The notes: generated from the letters alone by a model not told the origin. Counted from the stretch's first letter, positions 48,208-60,439 are shown. The stretch is 64,000 nt of DNA from Heterobilharzia americana (GCA_944470555.2 OX104134.1:74022678-74086677); one strand, 5' to 3'. A program made the numbers and translations.

Positions 48208-48846
48208 CTATAGTACAATTTTCAATGTTCAATAAATAAGGGAATATACATAATGTTGAGAATGTGACATGTTTTTAAGAAAAATTGATATTTTGTTTCG
48301 AAAATTATGTAGTTGATAATTATATCCAAACTGACAAAAAGTTAAATGAAGTAATCTGCAGATTATTCGACAACTCATTCTGTCAACCACAAAGTACATT
48401 CCAGTTCGCTTTAAGATTATAAGACAGTCGTTATCACCAAGATACTAACTAAGCTTACTGATATCAAATGACTACCTCGTTTCGCAGTACCAACTATTAT
48501 AGAATCAATGGATTAGTAGTTTCAAGTTAAAACACACAGCTCTAAGAATGTAGTGCATAATAATCCACAATATAGTGTTATTAAAACTACTTTCATACGT
48601 GCATGTTGGTCATTTATAGCAAAAGGAAATATCCTTAAAATTGTTAAAGGTGTAAAATAGGCATCCGAACATATGATGTTCATGCACAAAAATAAAATAT
48701 GAAGTATTTCACTAAATATCGAAATTTCCTCAACCAACACGTAAGAACTTCATAAGTGATTTGTAGATCGTTTAAGTATAGGTAAACCATAATCAGTAAA
48801 AATAATCATTTCATAAGTTAGTTTTAAAATGAATTAAAGGGCATAC

Positions 48847-48924
48847 CGCTAAATCTCTACAAAAAAGGGCCTCTTCTTTAGATATCGATTTTACTTTACC
48901 TGTTGTCATACTTGCAGAAATAGC
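48847..48924 (-). CDS. AK7: Adenylate kinase 7 exon
   Basis: Exon of 26 codons, acceptor TTCTTTCTTTTTAG before 48924, donor GTATGC at 48846, phase 0 at both ends. The product is AISASMTTGKVKSISKEEAL then FCRDLA. It aligns with the AK7 segment reading KxISxxxGxGKxxxxPxExAxLxKDL, directly before the 48058 exon. The intron to that exon is 639 bases. Too short to stand out as an open frame; identified from splice sites and family pattern. Confidence 0.86.
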
Positions 48925-50961
48925 CTAAAAAGAAAGAATAATAAGCTTGAATTAAAAAACTGACAGCGAATTGATGTGAGTTAGCTAATATCTGTCAACT
49001 TAGATCAGAGTTGGATTATTCAGTGTGCACAGATAAGATTAGATCTTGATGAACCTAGGTAAATTGAATGATTTGCATGTAAATACATATCAGAAGGATA
49101 CCATGTATCTGCAGAATCCTTTTCGATTTGAAGACATATGATCGATAACAAAGTGTATTACATTAGATTAACCAATTGCAGTCAGTGAATGATGCCGAAA
49201 CTAACGTTTAGAAAAGCGTCACTAGCTAAAAACCAGTGTACTCATATAATGAAAACTGTTCTGAACATGTGAATACAGTGTTCCAATTTTGAATCACTCC
49301 GGATTAAAGGGTAAACAGTTCGACGGTGACCTAAACTAGGGGAAAATAGTTACGTAACTGTAACGTTGAGCGATATCTCTAAATTAATGTTGGCTACTAA
49401 TTAGATTACTTCCACCAATCAAGCCGTCAGTTCACGATTGATATTATTAATATTCTAAGTTCAAAAGTAATTTGACTTCAGTTTACAAAAGCTTTACAGT
49501 AATGCACTACAGAATTTTTTCTTTGAAATAGCACTAAAGAGTAGCTGTGTAAAGTATCTTCGTAGACTGTTCAGGTTTAAAATGATTAACTGATTGCGTA
49601 TCTCCTTCTGACGAATTCAGACTCAGAAACGTAAACAAATTTAACACAGCATAACTACATATCGGTTTATTCTGCCACACCTGCTATCAGCCAATTGTGC
49701 AGAAAGCTAACAATAGGACAGGGAATGAATTAGAATTACCCACAGTCGTAAGACGTTGTAAGACAATGCAAAAAGGAGATTAAAGGAGTAAAGATGTATG
49801 ATATTATGAATATGCCATTACAGTCACTTTTAGCCTTATCATTTAAGATACCCGATTGTCAGTTTTGTATGTTTCCATTACCCAATTTATTGAATATACT
49901 AAATAATTTTTTTATAAAACAACTCTTGTTGAAAAAATATACTCTTTTCTTGATCGGGTTTATTTTCTCCGAAAGTCCTTCTGAAACAGCATAATAAGAA
50001 TTAACCACATCCAAATGTGTTTGTACTACAAAGTCTGGAAAGGCAATTTTTCAGAGAAATTTAATTTCCGTTACCATTTAATTGGGAATTCTATTGAATA
50101 TTGAAAAGTTATAGTGACTTCATATAGCAGACCTTTACCTACTTTCTAGCTAAATTCGAATATAAATAAATATAATGTCATTCTTTTTACTGGTTTAAGA
50201 AGATCATCCTCCGCTTACTGATATGAGTGTCAGGTTCCATCTGCTGAGTGCTAATCGAAGTTCATGTTTTGTACTAATTGATACTAATTATCTATCATGG
50301 TCTATCTGGAATCTTTTGAAAAATTATGATTTCTGGAAGTTTCCAAGTCATATGTCTTAATTTCCAAGCCAGTCACTGAAAGACTGACCTATTTGCGTAT
50401 ATTGGTCACCGAATCTGAAAAGCAAGAGACCTGGATTTCAATGCCTATTGTTGATTAACTCAATATTAAAACTGGTCTTTATAGGACTTTGTCACTAAGA
50501 TGGGATAATTCGATGATAAACAATCACTGAAAAACTATTTGGATGGGAAAAGGATAGTTTCACCGTACCAAATTATGATTGAAGTTAGAAGAAATCACAG
50601 CTAATCAACTCTTAGTAAAGCTTAAAAATCTTTTGTTTAGTCTGATACACTCAATTTTATTCACTTTTAATGAATTGCATACTAATTTAAAAAGCGACCA
50701 AACTTTAGTCATTTAAAAACACTGTTTTCAAGACACATAACTTTAATACGATTTCCTGTTATAATCTTGCGCATATTCACATCATGGTTACTATTTGGTG
50801 TGACCAAAGTTTCATTTGACTATGAGTAACAGAATACTTCGTCATTAGTTTGCATACACACTGAACTATTGAAGAACGACCATAATAATGAAGCATGGAA
50901 ATTATGTAATTTATGAATAGTTCGTTGACACAACTCCAAAGAGATTCATTGATCCACATAC
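48925..50961 (-). other. AK7 intron, no repeats recognised
   Basis: A 2037-base phase 0 intron between two AK7 exons. A 66-codon plus-strand frame at 49794-49994 has no support. Confidence 0.7.
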
Positions 50962-51052
50962 CTTAGCTATTTCACGTAATGTCTTTTGAGAATCATCTTT
51001 CGCCAGAATATAATGTTTCACAGGTCTCATCTCCATGACTGACTGTAAAATA
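50962..51052 (-). CDS. AK7: Adenylate kinase 7 exon
   Basis: Exon of 91 bases. The acceptor is CGTTATGCACAG before 51052, with entry phase 2; the donor GTATGT is at 50961, with exit phase 0. A second AG ten bases further in (TATTTTACAG) looks stronger, but it would not join in frame to the preceding exon and would delete conserved residues. The product is (S)ILQSVMEMRPVKHYILAK then DDSQKTLREIAK, matching the AK7 pattern xVIxxVxxxxPxxHYxLAVDxSxxTLxxIVK. It lies between the IHLRDL exon at 57240 and the 48847 exon. Confidence 0.88.
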
Positions 51053-52528
51053 CTGTGCATAACGAAATAACGTTTTATTAACCTTTTTTAAATGAAAGTT
51101 TGATTACCATAAGAAATAATGAAGCGAAAAAAAATTCTATACATTTTGAAGTGTAAACTTGGCACTGTTTAGCATAGTCACCAAGATCAGAGGGCTAACA
51201 TTATGTCAGAAAATTTGTAAATCAATCTGAAGGCTTCCTAGAGTGTATTTCGTTCAAATAACTGTATACCGCTGATCCGTGTTCTGAGATTGGTTATCTG
51301 CTGTGAATGTATGTTTTTTTCTTCAGGCGTGTGAATCGTAAGCTAGCCCTGTTCATTTTTTTTTGCATTTTTATAATACTTTGAAATTAAACTTTTCGGT
51401 TGTGAGTACACTTTCACACGATGTTTTGAACAAAAGAATATCAAAAAGAGTCTGTAAAATGATATGAAGTTCACTCCGTCACAGTTTCGTATCAGTTGGA
51501 AACACCCTATCGAAAATGAATTCAATGAGTTTATGGGATTATACTGGAACGTTGACTACCGAGTAATGAAAGATAAAGTACTGCCTACTTAGGTATTTTC
51601 AGTCTTAGCTAGTGCAGAAAATTACCAACAATCTTAATGTCTTATCTCAATTAAAGCGGTTCGAAACTAGGTTACAACTATAATATACATGCGTTTTCTT
51701 AGGTCACAGGAACAAGATAGCAAAATTAGTTATTAGAATGTGTCAGATGCTAGGGAGACCGGAACTTAAGAGCTGCAAAAGTTAATAAAAATAGATAATG
51801 GTCACTACAGTTTGTTTTGAATCATATGCCATTAATTCAAACTTGAGGGGATTAAAAGTCAGTAAAATTAATCAACTAGTGGAAAAGATATCTTACTTAG
51901 CTAGCTGACTTATTAAAAATGATAATTATCTGATAGACTTTGAACGATTAAACAAAAAATTTTTGTCGAAAATCCAGGTGTACTAGCAGGACAAGGAATG
52001 GAGAATGCACAAAAAATAATCAGTAATTTTATTTAAGATCTTTAGTCATGTTTTTGCTGTGAAACTGAATCTTCTTTAAGAAAAAATATGCAGGAATGTA
52101 AAATGAAGTTTGTCAATAAAGCAAAGTATCTCATAGATGTATGATTCGTGAAAATGCTTTATATTTAAGTAACTCAGTAACCAAAACTCAATGAAATGGT
52201 TATGCATTACATGATGTATGCTAAGTCAAGAAGAATTCGGTCCATTTATTATTCTGAAAGATTTTAGAATCTTATCACGCATAAATCAGCATTGATTTCT
52301 ATCATGATTTGTACCGTTTCGCATTTTGCATATCCCCAAAATGCAGAGGACAGCATGTTAACCTAGATGAAGTACATCTTAACCCTGAACGAGAAAAGAC
52401 AACTTCCTCCTGCATTGACTGACTGTCTGGATAGACAAATGCAGATACCCAGTTGTGGGAGACTCAACACACCATCAGTTGACTGAAATAGTCTGACAAT
52501 ACAAGCATCAAGTAATTTGTTTGACCAC

Positions 52529-52703
52529 ATGTTAATGGAAACATTAATTTCTTTTTAGTCTACTTATTAGAAATTTCGCACAGTGAAACAGCATCATTTA
52601 CTGGATCCATTAAATGACATTTCTAATAAACAGACCAAAATAAAATTACTGTCTACTACAGTGCCCGAGTTTTACTCCTATGTTAATGAAACATTAACTT
52701 CTT
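52529..52703. repeat. Small insertion-like repeat flanked by 24-25 base direct repeats
   Basis: ATGTTAATGGAAACATTAAT at 52529 and ATGTTAATGAAACATTAACT at 52680 are near-identical direct repeats. Between them, TCTACTTATTAGAAATTTC and GACATTTCTAATAAACAGAC form an imperfect inverted pair around CACAGTGAAACAGCATCATT. The layout suggests a small non-autonomous element or a local tandem duplication inside an AK7 intron. Confidence 0.45.
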
Positions 52704-52929
52704 CGGTTCTTATACAGCACACCAGAGTAACAACCCAATACGATTTTTAGCACGCTTCGTCAGTTCTAGACTTAGCATTCTGTCACACAGATGATGAGAG
52801 CTTCATTCAGCACCTAGCGGATGAAGTAATTATGCTTTGATCATCTTCAGATTAATAGCGCCCGTGTTGTGTCAGGATGAAACCCCAATTAGACCTGATG
52901 TGTAAAACCTGGACATGGACAGTCAAACC

Positions 52930-54420
52930 AGAAGACCTAGTTGAGGATCCATAGTGCTCCTTCAAACAGTTGTACACTCGATAGATTCAACCGTCTATTC
53001 TATGGACTGTCTCCAAAGAATGAAAATGATGTCTACTATGGGTAAATTACAAAATCTGAAGTCTCCTACAATGGAAGAAAACTTGTTGAAGTATTGTCTC
53101 CAGATGAAGTGTTACAAAGTTGCCCGGATTAAATGTATCAGAACAACTCACTGGTTCTTGAAATGCTGTACACCCAGTTCACAGCAAAACTTACCAAAAG
53201 GCTTTACTCCTATATAGACTATGGAAGCTATAAGTATCGTGGTATTGCCGCTTTAACTGAAAATACAGAAACTAACCAGGCGGTTCAAGAGGATAACGAA
53301 AAATCACAGATTGACACGATATTTTGACGAGATCTTTACAGAAGAAACTATAATTTAACCAGCTTCAGCAGTAGGAGCGTTGACTTCCAATAGTATAGAC
53401 TTTATGGACATCCATTGAAATGATATATCTAGGGCAAGAAGTGCTCTAAATATGGAAAAAACAATGGGACCGGATAAGCTACACCAAGGCTGCTCAGACA
53501 GCTAGGTTTTGACAAGATACCTCACTCTTGGCTGCTCATGAAAGTGGAATGTTCCGGAATGACAGGCAACCTAATTTTATGGATCAGAGAGTTCCTTGTA
53601 GGTGCGACACTAGGAGTAAGCTTTAATTTCAAAAATCCTTCTTGGAATTTAGTAGTGAGTAGAGTGCTAAAAGACATAATTCTATGTTCCATGTTATTTC
53701 TTCTGTACATAAATGGACTGCTAATCGTCAAAAAACTCGCGTGATACTTTACGCTGAAATAAGAATGTGACAAGATATAAGGCGTGTCGATGACATGCGC
53801 ACTTCAGACATATCTAAACAGTTTGTGAACCTGATTAGAGAAACAGTTGATGTGAGTTGATGTCTGTCAATTCAGGTACGTGTGTAACCATGTACATGGT
53901 GTGGTGCAGACTGCAACACCTGCAATATTGGTTAGACACCTTTATTTTTAAACTCACACTAACCTAGGAGTCATAGTAAGTCATGATTTGAAGACCAAAG
54001 TGCACTGTCGATTGATCATGGCTCAGAATTTTAGGACACATTGATTATTTCACAGAACCTTTACTAGGATCGTTGGTTACATGTTCACCTTTTCATATAC
54101 GGCCTTAGTTAGAGTCCAACTAGAAAACAGTACTTAAGTGGTAATCCTTGTCTAAAAGGTAGCTCAGACTTTCTATTAAGAGTTCAAAAGACAACCACTC
54201 CTATTATCCTTGTGATGATTGACCTGATGTACGACTTCAGGACCTGGACCTCTTTTTGTTATAGTATTGCAGATAGAGAGGGGATTTATTCTTATTATGC
54301 AGGATTTAAAGAAATAGGTTTGGACCTGACCTATCTTCCCTTTTCCTACTCACTAAGTTCGAACACCCCAGACTACATAGCAGAAGAATACAAATGTCAA
54401 GGATGAAGAACTGAAGTTTA
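52930..54420 (+). mobile_element. CR1-clade (SR1-like) non-LTR retrotransposon, heavily decayed
   Basis: Plus-strand translation shows YTQFTAKLTKRLYSYI (53169 on), a frame change, then MTGNLILWIREFLVGA (53560 on) and VLKDIILCSMLFLLYINGL, which corresponds to the usual VPQGSVLGPLLFLLYINDL of jockey/CR1 reverse transcriptases. Next comes LYAEIRM at about 53745 in place of the LYADD box, then DIRRVDDMR. Later residues near 54210-54410 match the C-terminal region poorly. The catalytic aspartates are lost and many stops are present. It lies antisense to AK7 in the 6.2-kb intron between exons 57240 and 51052. Confidence 0.72.
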
Positions 54421-55814
54421 AGCTTCTATTTTTAATCCACAAATGTGGATCTGAGGTTTTACTCACAAAAAGAATTAAGTTAAATTTGAGGTGCAAAATC
54501 ACAGGACAAATAAAACACCGTCTAATATGATTTGGAATCTTATCACAACAAATGCACTTCTGCTCGAGGCTCTATTTTGATTTGCCGTTCTGTCTGTCAG
54601 TCAGAAGTTTAGATGAGTACAATTCTAACATGACAAGTAAAGTTCTCTCATAATATCCAAACGCTTAGAACCATTGATTTCCTAATATCCGTGTAGTTCG
54701 AACAAGTTATTGATTGAACACTATGTACTTGCGTTTATTTTATTCCGTGCATCTTTTATTCTCAGAGTTATAATAACTTACAACTCATCAATTTTATCTT
54801 CATGAGTTCTTCTGTGTGGACTGATGGTAAGCCATAAGCTGGTCAGTCCAGTCAATGTCAGAGCAATCGATAAGCATTCATGCGACAGCCACTTTTCCAT
54901 ATAACAGTTTCTTATGTTATCAAGCATTTTGGTAAATTTTATGATTATGTTTAGTGCAATTTATCGCATATGGTTTAGAGAAGCTAACGTTTTCCAGAAG
55001 AGGCTTCAGGAGATTTGGAACTGCTTCTGCTTTAATGTAAGATTAAAATTTGGGTACTTTAGTAGAATATAGCTCCATTTCAGCTGATTTATTAGACATA
55101 TCTCACAGTGAAACAACACTGTTATTTCTCACTTAGTTTGTTCGAAGGAACAGGTGGCCAGATGAAACACGTAAAATATAGTTCAATAATAAAACTGTTT
55201 CATTTTGTAGAGTATCCTACAAACAAAGTAACATGCAGTTATACACCTCAACAATACCAAGTTTTGCTCTTACATTGGCTTAGAACCTCTTTTGTCGATA
55301 AAACACCTCAGTTCATCACGAGATATTAGAGAAATTATGACGAAAAGAACACGATTTCAAGAATTACAACAGTAAAAACAGTAGGGCATTCTCAGGATTC
55401 AGTGTATGCAAAGTTGCACTTACTCTGGCTGCTGCAAGTGACTTTTAACGACATTAATTATTGGCCGATTTCAACTTTGATGCTACCTCAAGAGTTGAAC
55501 AAGCTAGGCCTCCTTTCCAGTCTGTCACTCGCTATTCAAATAAGGGGAGAAACATTCCTGTATTTCATAAAATACTTCATTTGGTTGCTGTTTTACTAGA
55601 TACAGGGGATAAACATTGACCACTGTGAGATCATTCATAGTCTATGTAGTGTGTACAACTGATAATGACGTTGGATATAATCACTTATAAGCTTATATTA
55701 CCGGGTAAATCATTGTAAATACATTCTCTTTTTGAAAAAACCAAGCTTAGCCGATGGAAACACTACCGGTAAGTAATAATTTCGAGAGTATCTTTTAGTT
55801 CTTTTTATTGGATT
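54421..55814. other. AK7 intron, unassigned
   Basis: Inside the 6.2-kb AK7 intron between two CR1-type fragments. CACAGTGAAACAACACTGTT near 55105 resembles the short interspersed motif seen at 52585 and 37897. No gene supported. Confidence 0.4.
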
Positions 55815-56220
55815 AGGATGAAAAAAGGTTCAGGATGGTCAGACCAAGACCTGGCACCAGTTCATGAAGTATTTTACTATTGGTCTGAGCCGTGTGGTTC
55901 TATGTAGACTGCCTGGTTGGGGTCCTCGAGAGGAAACAAATCAGTGGTTGAGGACTCTTGGTGATATGGGCTGCAAGCCGGCTACAATAGCGGGGATGTA
56001 TTTACCGCCTGACATCTTCTAAAGCTTTAATATTTGCACTATCCTTTATCTTTAGATTGTTTATTCTGTCACACTACATTATCTTTTTTGACATCGCTCT
56101 TTTTCCATCTACCTGTTCTTGTGTATTGCTGTGAAGTGTGGCAACTTGAGCAAATGCACCTACGTCCGGGGATGCACGTTGATTTTGTCAATGTCAGTCA
56201 TTCAGCCAAAGAACTGTAAT
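55815..56220 (+). mobile_element. CR1-clade (Perere-3/SR3-like) 3' terminal fragment with UTR
   Basis: One open frame reads KKVQDGQTKTWHQFMKYFTI then LCRLPGWGPREETNQWLRTL and GDMG, ending in a stop near 56020, the conserved C-terminus of this family. The 3' UTR follows (TTTATTCTGTCACACTACAT near 56063, then AAGTGTGGCAACTTGAG), shared with 47620 and with the minus-strand copy at 16800. 5'-truncated, antisense to AK7 in the same intron. Confidence 0.85.
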
Positions 56221-57239
56221 TATGGTTGTTTGAATTTGTATATTGCATTAACTGCCCCATGTTTCTAGTGAATTAGCATTTTTAAGCCTTTAAATGCCTT
56301 TAAACTGGGTAGGGAGCCTAGATCCCTAAAATAAATGACATTAGAACAACTTCCGGTGCATTCATATATTTTGTAATGCTTTCGGAGAACCGCATGTAAT
56401 ATATATAGATGTTACTTATGAGCTTTGTCACAGATTTCTGAAGGTTTCTGACTACTTTCTGGACACGATAAAATTCATGATGTATAATTTACACTACCGA
56501 CAAATAGTTAGATATCTGGTCGTTAAAAATTTGTCGGCGAAATCGGGTACTCAAATTTCATTTCTTAATCCTCTGATGATAGTCTTAACGCTGCCTTAAA
56601 TGTAGTTTAAATAGCATTTGAATCCCAAATAGTTTTTAGCTAGGCAGTAGTCTTGATTAGTTTGAAAAATCCAGACTGATTAGTCTTTAGTTCAGCTACT
56701 ATTTACCCTCTTAACTGAAACTTAGTAGAACAGTGGCATAAAGACCGGTTCTGCAAATCTTGACTTTTCTTGAGCGAACTTACAAAAGTTATACATCAGA
56801 CACTGACCTCAGAATACTTTACTTGGACTGCCGAAAGTAGTTTGGAATAGGTGATAAATGTTAAGTTCAGAAAATTCTAACAAATCGAGCGAAATCCTAC
56901 TCACTAACTTTGATAGGCCTGTTCTGCACTGAGCTTTGAGAACCACTAGTTTACTTTATATCATTTTGACTTCACGTACTTAAACTTTTTGATCTTACTT
57001 GTGCTTTAGCAGAGAGGCAGACCAATAAGCAAAAAAGCTTATGACATGACTAAGAAATTCATCTGCTCCAGGTGTGATAACGTATTTTATATTGAATTCT
57101 TAAAAAATACGTGACAATCTAAATATAAATAACTGTCAAGGCTATAACGCAAAAACACACCTTCGTATCTAAAACAATATAGAATTTTTCCAATATATAG
57201 AAAGTCCAATAACTTTATTGCAAAACTGCATGATGATAC

Positions 57240-57325
57240 CTGGTTAAATCACGTAAGTGTATTGTAGGTACAATGTTATGTCCATCACCTGGGAATTGTA
57301 GAAATGGTTCATTATTCCATGCCGC
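57240..57325 (-). CDS. AK7: Adenylate kinase 7 exon
   Basis: Exon of 86 bases, acceptor TTATTAATTAAAG before 57325, donor GTATCA at 57239, entry phase 0, exit phase 2. The product is AAWNNEPFLQFPGDGHNIVP then TIHLRDLT. It matches the AK7 segment xAWLGxxPxLPVFGDGxNVIPTIHVxDL; the GDGxNxxPTIH core is the clearest signature of this domain. Phase 2 exit joins in frame only with the 51052 start of the next exon. Confidence 0.9.
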
Positions 57326-57939
57326 CTTTAATTAATAAAATGAATTGGATGAAATGAACAGTAAGAAGTAGGCATAAGCTTATCATTTGAATAAAATTCA
57401 GTATGTCTGTGATTAGGCGACACAAAGAGCGATTCTTAATTTGGTCGGGTGGTTGTATATTTTAAATAGAGAATTATAGTAAATCTTTGATGTTAAGGTT
57501 TAACATACTGATACTGAAGTTTTGGGTAGTGAGTACACTTGAGAATTCGTGGTTATACTCCTATTAACCATTTAAAAACCACTGTTACTTTAAGAACCTG
57601 CAGAAAACAAACGAGGTATTTACAAATTTGATACAAAAGTTGACGTTTTCTTATATAAAACATTAAACAGTCTCTAAAACAAATCTCCACCACAGTCACG
57701 CCCGAATTACACTAAGCATAACGGTCTAACGCTAACATGGACTCATTCTACATTGGATTGTTTATTTGATTTAGCACACAGTAACACACTTTAATTTAAT
57801 GGATGACGTTTTGAACAGGTTATATGGCTCATATTCATATCGAAGTAATCTTACAACTTCCAAACTCCCTTTATGTAGTCCAACAATTTATTCACTTATT
57901 TTAATGGTAGTAAAACTTACCAGATATCTGCAATATGCG

Positions 57940-59145
57940 ATGAGTAATTGTTGTTACACGTGTTAGGTGTGGATTCAATGAACAAAGATTCTGTGATCGA
58001 TCTCTCCCTCCACCCAGTCATGTTGGATTTTAGAATTGTCACTTTATTCCACTCTACAGTGTGCTTATGGGCCAGTGCATGCAGAGTGATATCTGAGTTT
58101 TTCTCTAAATTACTTAGTAGGGTCTACCATTGTATTTTTGCCAGATTTCTGCGTTCTGTTATTCAGACTGATTCACATCGGCTGCTTTGATTTATTTACT
58201 TGACCTCACAATCATTACATGGTATTTGATAGACTAGGTTGTATTTTCCAACTGGTTGTACTGCACCTTTCAGCCTACAAAGTTTCTCTCTGAGCAAGCT
58301 TTTGAGTTTAGATGCCACCCTAATCCCAGGATTGTTAAGAATTCCATATAAATTTTCCGATGTGCCTTATTTATATGGCAACGCCAAAGAGAATTTGAAT
58401 TTCCACTTAGGAATGTTACCATCATCATTAACATTACTACTCCATGTTATCAGTCCGTACAAATTTTTTAATAAATTCCGGAGGGTAGTTATTCAGAAGT
58501 AGTGTTGCTTTGATGTGTTTTGCTTCTTATTTAGGTTTCCTGACTTACTAGTCAAACTCTTAGCCCGATTACTTAGACATTTTATCAAGCCTGTCTTGAC
58601 AGATGTAGGGTAAGATGATGTGAAATCTAAGCGTTTATTCGAATGTGTTGGTTTCCTATCAACACTTGTATCTGGGTTTCCGTCTTCTCTCCTCTTAATT
58701 TTGCAGTCCAGAGTAGGTAATTCTCCTTCTTCATTTTCTAATTCATAAGTGAATTGGACTGCATCTACCATCTAGTTAGTATGTGCAAAAAAAACTTTTG
58801 GTGTGTTCTGATTTCAACACAGTAAATGTGTCATCCATATATCACCACCATGCTTTTGGGGTGAGTTGGAATGCTCCTATTCCCTTTTGTTGCAAACTGT
58901 TCATAAATATGGCTGCTGCGATCAAGGATATTGGAGATCCAATCGCTAATCCTTTTGTTTGTCTGTATTTCTTGTCTTGAAATTTGAAGACTGTGGAAGT
59001 TAAGCATAATTTCTTCAACTGGCACTCTAGTTCTATCACTGGGTTCATGGTTAGTTGTTAGTTTACCTCTGACTGCCTCAAGTGTCATATTAATTGGTAC
59101 GTTTCTGTAGAGGCTCGTCGCATCAAGAGATTATCCAGTATCCAA
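57940..59145 (-). mobile_element. Penelope-like element, RT C-terminal half and GIY-YIG remnant
   Basis: Minus-strand translation gives ATSLYRNVPINMTLEAVRGK near 59125, FKFQDKKYRQTKGLAIGSPI near 58985-58925 (the PLE motif YxQTxGxxMGSPxS), and VDAVQFTYELENEEGELPTL then VDRKPTHSNKRLDFTSS (58771 down). It continues through VASKLKSLLREKLCRLKGA and VGKYNLVYQIPCNDC (about 58310-58210), the start of a GIY-YIG domain, and ends near ITESLFIESTPNT at about 57960. Frameshifts and stops interrupt it. It is 5'-truncated inside the RT and lies in the AK7 intron between exons 59602 and 57325, in the same orientation as the gene. Confidence 0.85.
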
Positions 59146-59601
59146 ATGAAATTGAACGACTGAAGAAGATAGTAACCAGAAAAGACTATGGATTCTAGCT
59201 GAGGCATCCAATAAAGACAAAGCAGCTGTTTTCAACAAACCCAGGAAGACTTGAACTGGAAAGTTCAACAAACTAATGGAAGATAAGTTCTCCATAATGA
59301 ATGATGAAGCTAAAAATCAGACACCATCACTTGAGCAATCTGTCAGCTAGAAAACTAGGCTCAACTGAAGAAAACTTTCTCGAGAAAGACTGAACATCAT
59401 AGTTACATTAGGTCAACTCAAACCTGAAGATGTTATACCCATCACAGAAGTAGTATTACCCTCCATTTGATGATCATGAGTGTGTGCCTGTACTGGCCAT
59501 ATTCTACTTTGCGCTCTCATGATCATCGCGATAACTACTCTTTGCACCTGTTTAACACAAATGCATGGAGAAATCTTCATTATAAAAAATCAATCCCATA
59601 C

Positions 59602-59685
59602 CTTGAAGAAATAATGAAGGACATTTTCCATCTCTCCATATGTGACACCACTTGCGATCACATATGTAAGCAGCTTCAGTTTGTT
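59602..59685 (-). CDS. AK7: Adenylate kinase 7 exon
   Basis: Exon of exactly 28 codons, acceptor CTTCTTTTATTAG before 59685, donor GTATGG at 59601, phase 0 at both ends. The product begins NKLKLLTYVIASGVTYGEME and ends NVLHYFFK, matching the AK7 pattern FxxYVVAAGLxYGxEGxxLHxFFK. It follows the 59726 exon across an intron of only 40 bases. Confidence 0.9.
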
Positions 59686-59725
59686 CTAATAAAAGAAGTA
59701 TGGTAATGATACTACTGCATATTAC

Positions 59726-59836
59726 TGTTTTTCCTTGCTGCACAACAGATTTCTCAGCTAATATATGTTCTTTGTAATTAGAATGAGCCTTTCTTCTTAA
59801 GTAATCATCGTCAGTAAATGGCATTTCAGGATCGTT
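59726..59836 (-). CDS. AK7: Adenylate kinase 7 exon
   Basis: Exon of exactly 37 codons, acceptor GTCTTCATCCTAG before 59836, donor GTAATA at 59725, phase 0 at both ends. The product reads NDPEMPFTDDDYLRRKAHSN then YKEHILAEKSVVQQGKT. It matches the AK7 signature VPFTEEDYRRRKxHPNFxxHxxAEK, which is highly specific. A 53-base intron precedes it and a 40-base intron follows, both typical of the 5' parts of schistosome genes. Confidence 0.92.
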
Positions 59837-59889
59837 CTAGGATGAAGACGGTAATTTTATTTTATGATATTCATGATTTGGAAACTCAC

Positions 59890-60092
59890 TGGATCTGGAA
59901 ATGAACTTTTTGCCCATGTAAGCACTGAAGATATGAGAATAAATATTTTCTGTGCTGTAAAGTTTTCAAGATTATCATGAAGTCTGTCCAACATCCATAA
60001 AGCATCATCAATGACCGCATGATCATCTTTGATGTTGTAAATAATATAATCGCATTCCATAACTTTTTCACATAATTTTGTCGTTTTTCATC
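59890..60092 (-). pseudogene. AK7: Adenylate kinase 7 exon with apparent one-base deletion
   Basis: Exon of 203 bases, acceptor TTCAAAATTAACAG before 60092, donor GTGAGT at 59889. The main part reads MECDYIIYNIKDDHAVIDDA then LWMLDRLHDNLENFT and KIFILISSVLTWAKSSFPDP, a clear match to AK7 (LLECDVIIYNI, KLFILLSTVMTWA). The first eleven codons fit only in another frame (DEKRQNYVKKL), which also matches the family just before ECD. Between 60061 and 60060 one base is missing; with it the exon would be 204 bases and phase 0 at both ends like its neighbours. It may be an assembly error, a real mutation, or a different start of the exon. All other AK7 exons are intact, which favours a sequence error. 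Upstream exons were not identified. Confidence 0.82.
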
Positions 60093-60439
60093 CTGTTAAT
60101 TTTGAATGATGTAAAACAAATGAAAAATTATTCCTTTGCTTTGAGGGTATAACTCTGAGTATTCTTTACTTATTATAAACTATTGGGCTTAAAAAGAGGT
60201 GACGTATCCAGGTTGCATTTCACTGGAAAGTAATCATATATTAGGTTTTCAGTTGTTGACCATCTAAAGCGATCACTAGAATAAAACGAGGATGAATTGT
60301 TATACACTCTTACCCTGGTGAATAGAAAACCGGTGATAATATCCAATTTGGTGTACATTAAACTCGTTGACTAGATTGATACTAGAGCAGACTGCTGACC
60401 TACGACTGATTCCCTGTGGTGTATCCTTTAGTTTACTCG
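60093..60439. other. Upstream AK7 sequence, exon not resolved
   Basis: The acceptor at 60093 implies a further exon upstream. A donor-like GTAAGA on the minus strand at 60313 follows a stretch with a vague AK7-like reading (INLVNEF) but in the wrong phase. I do not call it. Confidence 0.3.

Noticed and set aside
58239..58502. 87-codon plus-strand frame, and 58783-58980
   Set aside because: They are antisense to the Penelope-like element on the minus strand.
60173..60358. Minus-strand frame immediately upstream of the AK7 exons
   Set aside because: It does not match the AK7 N-terminus, and its possible donor is in a phase incompatible with the next exon.
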